In this document: positions 37,403 through 48,875 of the stretch, piece by piece
Numbering within the stretch: position 1 is the first letter of the stretch
Layout of the letters: each line of letters starts with the position of its first letter
NCBI RefSeq assembly: GCF_019175385.1
Contig: NC_083338.1
Coordinates: 94,323,777 to 94,387,776 of the forward strand
Origin: Lycium barbarum
Taxonomy: Eukaryota > Streptophyta > Magnoliopsida > Solanales > Solanaceae
Reading direction: 5' to 3'
DNA: 64,000 bases
The notes under the pieces: model-generated
What the model was told of the DNA's origin: nothing
Databases searched by the model: none
What the model saw: the letters and a program-made list of their open reading frames with translations, nothing else
Program-made: the position numbers and the translations under genes

Positions 37403-37580
37403 CATTTAAATACTTGGAAATACTCAGCCCGTCGGGACTTATACGGACCACTTATACGGTCCGTATAACATTGTACGATCCGTATAAGTGCCTGTGGTTC
37501 ACCACCATGGAAAAACTTGTTGCTGTTGGGTTATACGGACCCTTATACGGTCCGTATAAAGTTCCACGGTCCGTGTAAGG
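37403..37580 (-). promoter_or_regulatory. RE4 left LTR promoter: TATA box and dyads
   Basis: TATTTAAATG with TATACGGTCCGTATA-type palindromes directly upstream; five or six copies. The same arrangement is in the right LTR, with its TATA box near 45031-45040 and dyads at 45063-45200. Confidence 0.6.
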
Positions 37581-37945
37581 TGGTCGTATAACTCACAGTT
37601 TTTCCGAAGTTGTCCTCGTCGTTTCGTTTGATCTCCAATCCTTACACAACCTTCTTAACACTTGTTTAGTACTTCATTAATGATCTAAACATCCCTATAA
37701 CTCACCCTCAAGGCCTTACCAAACAATACTTAACGCAATAATTTACGAAACCTTTCCTAAACCCCACTTATACTCCACTTGTCCTTATCGATCCTTATTT
37801 CATCAATTCCTATGGCTTCAAAATCTTAACGTACGCGTTCTAGGAATAATAATTTTCCGTCTTATAGTTTTAAGAACTTCATATTATCCTTACTCTTGCA
37901 TTGGTTCATTCACTACACGACGACATGAATTTCCAAGGTGTAACA

Positions 37946-37960
37946 CTCTTCCCCCCTTTT
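37946..37960 (-). other. RE4 polypurine tract
   Basis: AAAAGGGGGGAAGAG (minus) abuts the 3' LTR. Confidence 0.88.
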
Positions 37961-38149
37961 GGAACATTCGTCCTCGAATGTTAAGCACTTGGAAATTTTA
38001 CGAAAATTTTGCCAGAGTTTCCCCTGTAATATGGCACTACCATCCTGTCACAACAGCCCACAATAATATTGCCTCACAGGGCCACAGCACAATAGCAATA
38101 TAAGTTGGCCACACACGGCTCATATGCATAAAAAGGAAACATACATACC

Positions 38150-38857
38150 TCATAATGTTAACGTTTCATATTGGATCTCTTCTGAGGGTTGGAACAAGTG
38201 CGGGTACTTGGACTTCATACTCTCTTCTACTTCCCAAGTCATTTCCTCTCGGTTGTTATTCCGCCATAAGACTTTAACTGAGGCCACTTCCTTATTTCGA
38301 AGTTTCCGTACTTGCCTGTCTAATATGGCAATGGGCATTTCTTCATAGACTAGTTTTTCTGTCACATGGACATCATCTATTGGAACAATCCTTGTAGGAT
38401 CACCAACACGCTTGCGGAGCATTGAGACATGGAAAACTGGATGGACTGACTCAAGTTCTGGAGGCAAGTCCAATTCATAAGCTACTTGACCCACCTTGCG
38501 GATAATCTTATAGGGTCCAATGTATCGAGCACTTAACTTTCCTTTCTTTCCAAATCTCATCACACCTTTCATTGGTAACACCTTTAAGAATACCCAATCA
38601 TCAACTTGAAATTCTAAGTCTCACTGGCGATTGACTTTTTCTACCGCTTGCTGGATCAATTCAGGGCTTATTAGCTGTACTTCTCCGATTTCAAACCATC
38701 CAATTGGGGATCGGCACTTCCTTCCATATAGAGCTTCGTACGGAGCCATTTGGATACTGGAATGGTAGCTATTGTTGTATACAAACTCGATTAGAGGTAA
38801 GTGGTCATCCCAACTACCACCAAAATCTAGTACACATGCTCGTAGCATATCTTCCAA
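38150..38857 (-). pseudogene. pol: RE4 integrase C-terminus and chromodomain
   Basis: The sequence has EDMLRACVLDFGGSWDDHLP, the block HSSIQMAPYEALYGRKC, then GPY/F ([19 protein letters not shown]) and FHVSMLRKR. The chromodomain is complete: AILDRQVRKLRNKEVASVKV, LWRNNNREEMTWEVE and KYPHLF, with the stop at 38150. Relative to RE2 about 19 codons are missing near 38620, and a TGA stands where RE2 has Arg. This is the best preserved chromodomain in the window. It is in frame with the upstream pol, from which it is separated only by stops. Confidence 0.92.
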
Positions 38858-38938
38858 GGTCTAAATAGTACGTTCGGCTTGGCCGTCAGTTTGCGGATGG
38901 AATGCCGTGTTGAGCTTTACTTGAGTACCTAGACCTTC

Positions 38939-40096
38939 TTAGAAGGATTTCCAGAACTTGGCTGTAAATTGCGCTCCTCTATCTGTGATAATGGATATCG
39001 GAATACCATGGAGTCGCACAATTTCTTTTAGATATAACCTTGCATAATCTTCTGCCGAGTATGTGGTTCTGACTGGAAGAAGATGAGCTGCTTTCGTGAG
39101 TCTGTCCACAATCACCCATATAGAATCATACTTGCCTCGGGAACGAGGTAACCCCACAATAAAATCCATGTTGATCACTTCCCATTTCCAAGTAGGGATT
39201 TCCATTGCTTGCAATAATCCTCCTGGCTTTTGATGTTCGATTTTCACTTGCTGGAAATTTGGACATTGGGCTACAACGGCTATGTCTCTCTTCATGCCAT
39301 CCCACCAATATATCAACTTGAGATCATGATACATCTTCGTTGAACCTGGGTGAATAGAATACCGAGAATAATGAGCTTCTTCTAGAATTCGACGGCGCAA
39401 TTCTGCAACATTCGGAACACATAGTCTGCCTCGGTATCTAAGAATTCCATCCATAGAAGTTTCAAATGGAGACTTCTCTTTTCCATGAAGTGTGTCTCTA
39501 TAATGGCTCAACTGAGGATCTTCATATTGACGCTCTTTTACTTCCATATTCAGGGACGAAGCTGTGGGATCATTAATACCAATCCCTGCACTACCTGAAT
39601 CAATTACACGTACTCCAAGATTAGCTAGTTGGTGGAGCTCATGAATTAATTCTTTCTTTTCCGGAGGAACTTCACATAGACTACCCATTGATCGGCGGCT
39701 AAGCGCATCAACTACTACATTTGCCTTTCCAGGGTGGTATAAAATGCTCACATCATAATATTTCAATAATTCTAACCACCGCCTCTGCCGCAGATTCAAC
39801 TCCTTCTGTTTGAAAATGTATTGAAAACTCTTGTGATCTGTATAGATGTTAACATGCACACCATACAAGTAATGTCTCCACATCTTTAATGCATGAATAA
39901 CTGCAGCCAATTCGAGATCATGAGTTGGGTAGTTCTTTTCATGTTTCCCCAGCTGCCTCGAAGCATAAGCAATAACTTTACCGTGCTGCATTAACACACA
40001 TCCCAACCCAACACCGGAAGCATCACAATATACAACATAGCCATCTAGCCCTTCTGGGAGTGTCAAGACTGGGGCTGAGGTTAATCTGTCCTTCAA
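38939..40096 (-). pseudogene. pol: RE4 RNase H and integrase core
   Basis: This is a 385-residue open segment. RNase H has [18 protein letters not shown] and YTDHKSF. The linker is followed by an integrase zinc finger with [12 protein letters not shown] and CPNFQQVK, in which the last cysteine is replaced by Phe. The catalytic core contains [10 protein letters not shown] and [12 protein letters not shown]. It ends at a TAA where RE2 has Gln, and the reading continues through the [12 protein letters not shown] block to another stop. The enzyme would be defective from the missing zinc ligand alone. Confidence 0.92.
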
Positions 40097-40750
40097 CTAT
40101 TGGAAGTTGCGTTCACAAGCATCATTCCACTGAAACTTAGCTAGCTTTTGGGTTAGCTTCGTCAATGAGGCTGAAATAGAGGAAAATCCTTCTACGAACC
40201 TTCTATAGTAACCTGCCAATCCCAAAAAACTACGAACTTCTGTAGGCGTCGTAGGCCTTGGCCAAGTCTTCACAGCTTCGATTTTCTGAGTATCTACTCG
40301 AATGCCATCATCTGTAATAATATGACCCTGAAATGTCACAGAATTCAGCCAAAACTCGCACTTTGAGAATTTTGCATACAATTTTCGAGCTCGAAGAATT
40401 CCAAGAACAATGCGTAAATGATCTACATGTTCTGATTCTGTGCGAGAGTATACCAGAATATAGTCAATGAATACTATTACGAATAAATCCAAGAGAGGCC
40501 TAAATACATTATTCATCAAATTCATGAACACTGTCGGAGCATTGGTTAACCCAAACGACATCACCCGGAATTCATGATGGTCATATCTCGTTCTAAAAGC
40601 TGTTTTGGGAATATCTTCTTCTTTAACTCTCACTTGGTGATAACTTGACCTCAAGTCTATCTTGGAAAACCACTTGGCACCCTGTGGTTGATCAAATAAA
40701 TCATCAATCCTTGGGAGAGGATATTTGTTCTTTATCATCACCTTATTCAA
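40097..40750 (-). pseudogene. pol: RE4 RT core with mutated catalytic motif
   Basis: This is a 217-residue open segment covering the RT palm: [39 protein letters not shown], then FIDYILVYS. The second aspartate of the FxDD motif is Tyr (codon at 40460-40462), which should abolish polymerisation. The connection domain follows. It is bounded on both sides by TAG stops in the same frame, so this whole pol was one reading frame. Confidence 0.93.
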
Positions 40751-41728
40751 CTACCTATAATCGATGCACATCCGTAGGGAACCATTTTTCTTTCTCACGA
40801 ATAGGACTGGTGCTCCCCGCGGTGATGAACTGGGTCTAATAAGCCCCTTCTCAAGAAAATCTTTCAGTGCATTTAGCTTTTTCAATTCTGCCGGAGCCAT
40901 TCGGTAAGGAGGAATAGAAATAGGCTTGGTTTCCGGTAGCACATCAATCGCAAAATCAATCTCTCTTTCCGGTGGAAGACCTGGAAGTTCATCTAGAAAT
41001 ACATCCGGAAATTCATTCATTGCCGGAACGGATTGGAAAGTTGGCGACTTTGCTTCGGTGTCATGTACTCGGACTAAGTGATAAATGTAGCCCTTAGCTA
41101 TCATCTTTCTTGCCTTAAGGTAGGAAATAAACCTACCTCTTGGAGATGCTGTATTACCCTTCCATTCAAGCACGGGCTCTCCCGGGAATTGAAATCGAAC
41201 TACTTTCATTCGACAATCCACATTAGCATAACATGAGGCCAACCAATCCATACCCATAATCACATCGAAATCTAACATTTCCAGTTCAACTAAATCAGCT
41301 TTAGTCTGGCAGTCGCATATCACAATTATACAATTTTTGTATACTTGTCTAGCTATCACGGGTTCACCAACCGGAGTAGATACCTCAAAAGGTTTAATTG
41401 GCTTAGGTTTCACCCCAATACGACAAGCAACATACGGGGTAATACAAGATAGGGTAGAACCCGGATCCATCAATGCATACACATCATGGAAAAATACGGA
41501 TAATGTACCTGTAACCACATCCGGGGAGGACTCAAGATCCGGTCATCCAGCTAAAGCATACATACGGGGCTGAGTGGCACCTGAAGTAGATGCTCCCCCT
41601 CTGCCTCTACCTCGGCCTACTGGAATCTGGGGAGTATTCCCTACCGGGCGCACTGAAGAAGAACCAACCGCTGATCCTGTGGGCTGGACCCCAACTCTAC
41701 CACTCATCGACAGGCAATCTCGCATCAT
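40751..41728 (-). pseudogene. pol: RE4 gag tail, protease and RT start
   Basis: From 41728 the sequence reads MMRDC (end of the zinc knuckle), a GRGRGR linker, and a stop near 41543. It then reads MVTGTLSVFFHDVYALMDPGSTLSCI, with the protease catalytic Asp in MDPGST, then [15 protein letters not shown], the pre-RT linker, [14 protein letters not shown], and RT start FIRPSSS-like (here LIRPSSS) to CIDYR, followed by TAG. The zinc knuckle just upstream reads CYAYGQVGHMMRDC, so its second cysteine is Tyr. A +1 frame change separates this from gag between about 41730 and 41795. Confidence 0.9.
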
Positions 41729-41792
41729 GTGCCCAACTTGGCCATAGGCATAGCAAGCATCTGAACCTTGATGACACTATCAAGAATGTAGT

Positions 41793-42896
41793 CTACCGCA
41801 CTGGCTGCATCGCGATACTGGGGTCTCCTCTAGCTATAATCTCCCCAAACTGAGAATCTGAGGCCCTCGAACTTTGACCCTGTCCTGAACAAAAGGAGCG
41901 ATCAGATATCCTGCCTACAAATCGAGGAGGCGCACTAGTCGCCGACTGGCCTGAATGTCTGGGATATGTCTGCCTTGATCCCCCTCTATAATCACTTCTT
42001 GCCCCCATCGATCTGGCCCTCTTACTTTGCCCTCTATCAATATCACGATCACCCCTTTGCGGATGTTGTTGTCCTTCTAAGTTTTGGGCATGAGCTTGAA
42101 TGCGAGAAATATTCATCCCATCTTGCAACGAAGCCGTCAAACAATCCTTAAATAAATGTGGTCCTAGGCCACTCACAAACTTGTGCACTCTATCTCCCAT
42201 ATCGGCTACCATAGTCGGGGCATATCTAGCCAATGAATTGAACTGAAGGTTATACTCCCGGGCACTCATATTTCCTTGTTTCAAATTTAAGAACATATCC
42301 GCTCTAGCTCGGCAGACCTCGGGTGGCAAATAGTGGCGGATGAAGGCATCTACAAATTCTTGCAAAACGGGAGGAGGCGCATTATCTTTTCTTGATGATA
42401 GTCAATTATTGTATCATAATACCGCCACATCTCGGAGTCTATAAGATGTCAACTCCACAGATTCAGTTCCGGAGGCATGAATAATCTGTAACGTCCTCAA
42501 CATTTCATCAATAAAACTTTACGGGTCTTCATCCAGCTTTGACCCGAAAAAATCTGGAGGATTCAAACTCATGAAATCACGGGCTCTGGTACTAGCTGCC
42601 CGATCACTTGGACCCGCATTCTGCCGCTGTGCCTGGGAAACAACTAACTGCGTCAATAGATGAATAGCCTCGGTCATTTGTTGACCCGAAGCAGCCGGTG
42701 GAGGAACTTAAGGCATAGAAGCTGGAGCTGATGCCCCTTCCTGTTCTTCTGTAATAGGCGGAGTAGGAGAAGTACTAGATGGAGCCTCATTATGTGACTC
42801 GCCCTCTTCTACATTCATTGGCGGCTCTCTTTCTACCCGCCTTTTCATCGTAGCCTTGCCTTTCTGGGCGGCTGTAGCTTTTCCCTTTGGCGGCAT
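41793..42896 (-). pseudogene. gag: RE4 gag
   Basis: The start is taken at ATG 42896 (MPPKGKATAAQKGK), aligned with RE2. The frame is continuous to 41793 but has stops at 42708-42710, 42519-42521, 42414-42416 and 42402-42404. Three of these align with Gln or Trp codons in RE2. The capsid region matches RE2: PPEVCRARADMFLNLKQGNM, MGDRVHKFVSGLGPHL, then a basic tail with RARSMGARSDYRGG. It is not functional. Confidence 0.9.
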
Positions 42897-43100
42897 TTCT
42901 GAAATCATAACACACTATTAAGGAGGCGAAAATCTTATAACACAGCTCTATCGCACGATCTCATAAGATGAAAGATGGTCATTTTTCCTAAATGCCCTGT
43001 AGCCTCCTGTTTATTAGTGTGGCGCGCAACACACCATAAACAAGACACTACTAAACACGGCTCGTAGACACTTTCTAGGACTGAACTGCTCTGAAACGTT
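42897..43100 (-). other. RE4 leader and degraded primer site
   Basis: CGTTTCAGAGC (minus, near 43088-43098) is a decayed tRNA-Met site. GTGTTTAGTAGTGTCTT (43042-43058) is the shared leader motif with two changes. Confidence 0.75.
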
Positions 43101-43504
43101 TGTCACGACCCAACTAGGGGCCATGACAGGTACCCGGGGCTAACCACCGAACACCACTCATTCTATCACTCATCATACTCATTAGGCGTTCATTCATTAA
43201 TTTCATACTCAAATCATTGGAAAACTATTTTTCATTTGGAAACATAATTACTTTTGCATACATAAGCCTTGCGGCTATCAAAATAATATATATAAAATAA
43301 GGACATCATGAGACCATACTACCCACACATACGTATCTACGAGCCTCTACTAGAATACCAGACATACGGACGGGACAGGACCCCGTCGTGCCCAAAATAC
43401 GTATATGTACACAAAACAATAATTCAAATAGCACCTCTGAAATAATGGAGTGCTCCTGTAAATCTGCTGATAGCTTCTATGGATCTGCACGTCTCCCTGT
43501 CTAC

Positions 43505-44281
43505 CTGTGGGCATGAACACAGCGTCCAAAGAAAACGGACGTCAGTACGAACATTGTACTGAGTATGTAAGGCATAAACAATAATGATATATCAATGAAA
43601 TACGGATACATCGAGTGAAGAGCGATCTGTAACTGACTGTCACTTAAAGCTAAAATAATGCATGCTAACTTACTTTATAATCATCATCATATCATGTATG
43701 CATATATGTATAAGCTGCCCGACCATATAGGTACGGTGTGATAATCATTAGCCCGCGTCCGGGGTACCATCTCATGCTGCCCACTAGTGGTGTCTGCCCA
43801 TGCCATCTAGACATGGTGTAATACGCTGCCCGCCTTAGTGGTGTCTGGCCGGCCATGTAGGCACGGTGTAATATCATCATCATATGCTTATCATGAATCA
43901 TGCATGAAACTCAAGACAAACTATACATCTATCGGGGTGACGTAAGGTCGTGAACCCCCAATTTCATTATGGAGTATTCATAAGCATTGTGCCTCACCTT
44001 GAAGGAATTAGCATATAAGGTGAGTGTATACGATGAACAACATCAATGGATCATAATATGAATCATTAGCTTTGTAGAAACATAATATCATGGGCCTTAG
44101 ACTCTTTGAACTTAGACTCATCCTCATCATTATCATGCTCGTAATATATCTCTTATCTTCTCTCATATGAAGCTCTTTGCCAAGATTGACTCATAATTTT
44201 CGGGACGTAGGAAAGTCATAAAGAGATAGGGAATATCATGTCATAAGAATCATGCCTTAGAAAGAAAGGACTCTTACATAC
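43505..44281 (-). other. Predicted LTR intron in RE4 right LTR
   Basis: The donor is G|GTATGTAAGAG at 44281. The branch-like TACTGAC is in hairpin A and the acceptor is CACAG| at 43505. GCCTTACATAC pairs with the first 9 donor positions. In the left LTR the same sites (36640 and 32806) are separated by S3. Confidence 0.4.
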
Positions 44282-45284
44282 CTTTTCATTTAGCTACTCT
44301 ATCGCTTGAACGTTCCTCTCCAATATTCACGTTTCTACCTTCAAGATAGTTTATACTCATATTAGATAATCGATAACAAGAGCGTGTTTGAACTAAAGCT
44401 ATAGAAAATTGAGCAGCATCTCCTTTGTTTCTACTACTTTCTCCATATCATATATCAACTATGAAACGTCAATAATAACATTCATAAGATCATCATCAAT
44501 GAATTTAGTCAAATTCATCATTATCTAATCCCCACAATTTCCTCTCAAGGTCATCCATAATCATAATCATAATACAACGTTACATTCATTCTCATATAAC
44601 GTTTCTCTCATTCTTCTAACATCATTCATAGCGTTATTACAATCACAACGTATCAAGAATCATGATTCATATTAATCTACTGCTCACAATTGCCACTAAT
44701 CTCATATTTTTTAACCCATTTTCCATCTTCTTCCATAATCCAAGTGTTTCAATACCTAAAACAACATGGAATAATCATAAAACTCACCTTTGAATGTGTA
44801 GGAACGGGTTTTGGTTGGCAATACTTTACTTGAAGAAAACCCTAGCTTCAACTTCCAAGGGATTTCTTGACTCTAGCAACCCCAAAGAGCTTTCTTGCAC
44901 TCAATTCACTTGAATTTATGATATGACCCTTTGATTTCCCTTGTATTCTTGAAAATGGAATGTATGGAATGTTCTAGAAGCTCGGAGAGAAGTGGAGAGG
45001 TGAGGGGAATAAATATAATCAGGTGGGAACACATTTAAATACTTGGAAATACTCAGCCCGTCGGGACTTATACGGTCCGTATAAAATTGTACGGTCCGTA
45101 TAAGTGTCCGTGGTTCACCACCATGGAAAACATTCTTGCTGTTGGGTTATACGGAACCTTATACGGTCCGTATAAAGGTCCACGGTCCGTGTAAGGTGAT
45201 CGTGTAACTCACAGTTTTTCCAAAGTTGTCCTCGTCGTTTCGTTTGATCTCCAATCCTTACACAACCTTCTTAACACTTGTTTA

Positions 45285-48211
45285 TGTTATGTCCCGTGTT
45301 CTCGTATAATTGGAAATCGAGAAATAATTACGACTTGTGTGTTATAAGGAAATATTTTGATTTTGGTGAATATGACTAGGTTGGTTATGGAATCATTGAT
45401 GTTAAGACATCGGGGAAGGCCGAGGGTAAATTTGGAATTTCGGAAATTAGTTTCGGGAATTGCAAAATGAGATTTTTACAAATTGGGCCAAGAAAAATTT
45501 GAAGAAAATGGAAGCCCAAGTTTGAGGGGTGGCCGGCCAAAGGCCTTGGCCCAAGCCCCATTTAAATGGTCATGTGAATTACATGTGACCATTTAATCAA
45601 GATATATATCCATGTATATCCTTAGAATTTTCAAGAAAAAAATCAAACACACCTTTGGGAGCAAAAACCCCCTCTCGGCCGAAACCCCATTCCCCAACAA
45701 AAATAATTTTTCTAGCTTTGTTTCCAATCCAAAAATCTTGGTCTTCTTGTATTTGTAGTAAGTTCAAGACGCTCTCCGATGTGATACAATTGGTTTGGCG
45801 AAAGAGCGACGTTTGCGACAAGTCGGGTTTTCAAGAAAAGGTGACAATTCTTACACTTTTGTGTTATAGAATTGATATGAATGTGTTAAGGATTGAGAAT
45901 AGACGAGAATTCCGTAACTTTGATGTATGTAAAAAGCCGTGGGTGTGTGTGTGTTTGGTGTTGGAGCCGTGGCACTTATGAAGTGTAAAGTAATGTGAAT
46001 TGATCTTGTTTAGTTTGTTTAGTGTGTCGTTGTGACCTTTATGTCGTAAATGAGCGTTTAAAGAATTGAATTGGCGTTGGAAAAGGATTTCGGATCATTA
46101 CGGGAAAGTGTATACCTTTTGTATATTTGCGTATATCATTGTATATCTTTGATGCCAAAGACTTTAAATATGACTTATGGTTGATGTTAATGAATTCGGA
46201 ATGAAACGACGCAAGTTAGAACGTTCGTGGTAAGTTTTGATGTTTGAAAGAATTATGGAAAGTAATGAATTTTGGGCAATTTCGTATATGGATTGGAATA
46301 TATTTGGAATGTGATTGAATAATCTTGAATGAGTGAATGAATACAATAATATGGATGTAGATTTGGAATTTTGAATTTTGAATGAAAGATTGTCAACTTG
46401 TGTAGTAAGGAGAATTTTGAAGTTAGAATGGTTTGAATATGGTTTATATTGTTTGATGATGTTTGGGTTGTTGTTGTTGATGTATTTTGAGCCGAGCTAA
46501 GTCTCGAGGGTGTTAGATCTATAGGGGAAGTGCTGCCGAAATTTCGGTAGACAAAAATGAAGTTAATGGCATTTTTAAGCCTAAGAATCTCAAATTGGTA
46601 ACTTTGACCATTTGCAGATTTCGGACGAAACGGGACTTGATTTTTGGGAGAGCATAAGACGTCTGTAAGGTATGTAAAGCTTCCCACTTCTTCGTTTGGC
46701 ATGTCTTAGTATGTTAGGTGAATATTGGAACCTCCGGAGCATTTCTGCTCCTCGAAACCCGATCCACAGAAAAGTTACTATTCATTCAATTCAATTGAAG
46801 CCTAAGGGCTCTATTTTGGCTAGAATTCCACCAATCGTCCGAAACCTATCAAAATGTGATCGGGTCACCTGATAATTATTATGTATGACCTTTTGGCCTA
46901 TAAATGTTCGTAAACTATGTTCGCCACCTCAATTTGACTCGAGGTGGGCCCGCTAACCCCGAGACGCCCTATTTGTCCTATCGGGCTCTCCTTTTGAATA
47001 AAGTTTGATATGACCCCTTTGGTTTCGAAACGTTCCTCTATGAGATATGCTTCGATTACTATGATATGTTAAATTTCGCTTTTGAGTTATATGCACTACT
47101 TTGAAAACGTTTTGTCGAATGAACATTCGTACCAACTAACGATTTGACTATTTTGGTTTGTGAAGGGATATATGAACTCATTATGTTTTGAAAGGCTATT
47201 TTGAAATATGTATTGCATTTGTTTGTTCACGACTCCGCTCGTGCCCTATTATGACTTCGTTCACCGGTTCCCGGTCCGGTTATGATTCGTGCGCCTTATG
47301 ATAATTCGGCTGTATGCTGTGTTGCGGTTCCCGAGGCTTCGCCATAGGGCCGGGTTCCATTTGGAGTTATGCTGTGATATGGCTCGTGATGCGATACGCT
47401 CACCTATGTTTGTGTTTGTGATCGGGGATGTACGGAGATTTGAAACCTTCTGGTGTTATGCTATGTGTGGCGCCAGCGTCGGAGTGGCGACCACGTTCTT
47501 AAGCGTTTGCATGATTTCGTTTGCATTATGTATACGTATATGATTTTGATATGGATTTTGACATACTGATTTGTACTCCACTTTGTCATCTGATTTGCTT
47601 TCGGTTTTGGCCCATATTTCTGTACTCCGTGCTTTACATACTCAGTACATATTTCGTACTGACCCCCTTTCTTCGGGGGCTGCGTTTCATGCCCGCAGGT
47701 GCAGATATTGGTGATCCTCCACTGTAGGCTTCACTCTTTGCTACTTCGGAGTACTCCTTCTTGACTCGGAGTCCACTTTTGGTGCAGACTCTCTTTTGCT
47801 ATGTATATTCTGTACATTTGACTATTTGGGTACGACGGGGCCCTGTCTCGCCATATGTCTTTGTTTTGAGTTCGTAGAGGCCTGTAGTCATATATGTGGG
47901 GCGAGGGTCCTATATATGTTCGTTTGATTTTGTTTTCTGGTCTTAAAGCGGTCCGTTTTTTTTTATGGCCCTGAATGGCCCTTATGCTTATATTTGCATT
48001 TTTGACCGGCGATGTCTATTCCGTCGCGCAGTTTGGATCCGATATGACATTTTGATTTGTGCGACCACTTAAGACATATTTTGATATAAACTATGTTTGA
48101 TATGATTTTTATGAAATTCTGAAATAAGTTTGGATTTGGCAATGAATACGTAATTTGGTCTGGGTACCCAAGTAGGGTGCCAGTCGCGGTCCACGGGGCT
48201 GGGTCGTGACA
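45285..48211 (+). mobile_element. S4: solo LTR inside RE4 right LTR, TSD GTTTA
   Basis: This is 2927 bp from TGTTATGTCCC to GGGTCGTGACA, with perfect GTTTA duplications (45280-45284, 48212-48216). It is the same family as S3 but on the plus strand. An imperfect palindrome, AAATGGTCATGT against ACATGTGACCATTT (45564-45594), lies just before a TATA box (45602-45609). The donor is at 46670, hairpin A at 47642-47662, the acceptor at 47698, and hairpin B at 47834-47852 (two mismatches). Confidence 0.94.
46670..47698 (+). other. Predicted LTR intron in S4
   Basis: The donor is G|GTATGTAAAGC. At the 3' end TACTGAC (A at 47662) is followed by a C/T-rich tract and CCCGCAG|GT, 36 nt later. GCTTTACATACTCAGTAC beside the branch is a perfect complement of the donor. 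This is the best-looking example on the plus strand. Confidence 0.45.
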
Positions 48212-48875
48212 GTTTAGTACTTCATTAATGATCTAAACATCCCTAGAACTCGCCCTCAAGGCCTTACCAAACAATTCTTAACGCAATAATTTATGAAACC
48301 TTCCCTAAACCCCACTTATACTCCACTTGTCCTTATCGATCCTTATTTCATCAATTCATATGGCTTCAAAATCTTAACGTACGCGTTCTAGGACTACTAA
48401 TTATCCGTCTTATAGTTTTAAGAACTTCCTATTATCCTTAAGCTCGCATTGGTTCATTCACTACATGACGACATGAAATTTCCAAGGTGTAACAATGGTG
48501 GCCCATATATGACTTATAACAGAACTGAACACTTCTGTAAGAATAACCTAATAAACTCTGCGTCAAGAACTCACAACCGCATATATATATACGTACGTGC
48601 TGAAGGTAACAGTGCAAGTCGACTAGGCCGCTACATATGCTGTACAACAAAAATAAGAGCCGACAAGGCTGCATAACTTTCCAATTACATGCAACTGTCT
48701 ACAGACCTCTACGGAACACAAACAATAGAAAGGACGGAACGAGGCTCCGTCATACCCATATATACAAATCGAAATAGCATACCAAGAGTGACTGTAGCTC
48801 CAGACCAAGTAGAGCGCACTGACTACAGCTGAGTGAAGTCCTACTGAACTGGGCCGCCGGTCTGGCTACCTAAAC

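Larger units (their letters stand above)
32400..37945 (-). repeat. RE4 3' LTR (left), split by S3
   Basis: It starts TGTCACGACCC and ends AAGGTGTAACA. Hairpin B is at 32668-32686 and hairpin A at 32842-32862. S3 is inserted at 33158. The donor is at 36640, the TATA box (TATTTAAATG) at 37403-37412, and ACGGTCCGT-type dyads at 37437-37580. Confidence 0.93.
32400..48494 (-). mobile_element. RE4: chromovirus, minus strand, TSD ATGGT, both LTRs interrupted
   Basis: The ATGGT duplications at 32395-32399 and 48495-48499 are perfect. The LTRs are 32400-37945 (2487 bp without S3) and 43101-48494 (2462 bp without S4). The internal 5.2 kb has gag-pol on the minus strand, collinear with RE2 and clearly of a related lineage, but much more decayed. 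The polypurine tract is at 37946-37960 and the primer site is degraded. Confidence 0.95.
43101..48494 (-). repeat. RE4 5' LTR (right), split by S4
   Basis: It starts TGTCACGACCC and ends AAGGTGTAACA. Hairpin B is at 43369-43387, hairpin A at 43542-43562, and a predicted intron at 43505-44281. TATA is near 45031-45040 and dyads at 45063-45200. S4 is inserted at 45285, about 260 bp from the U3 end. Confidence 0.93.
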
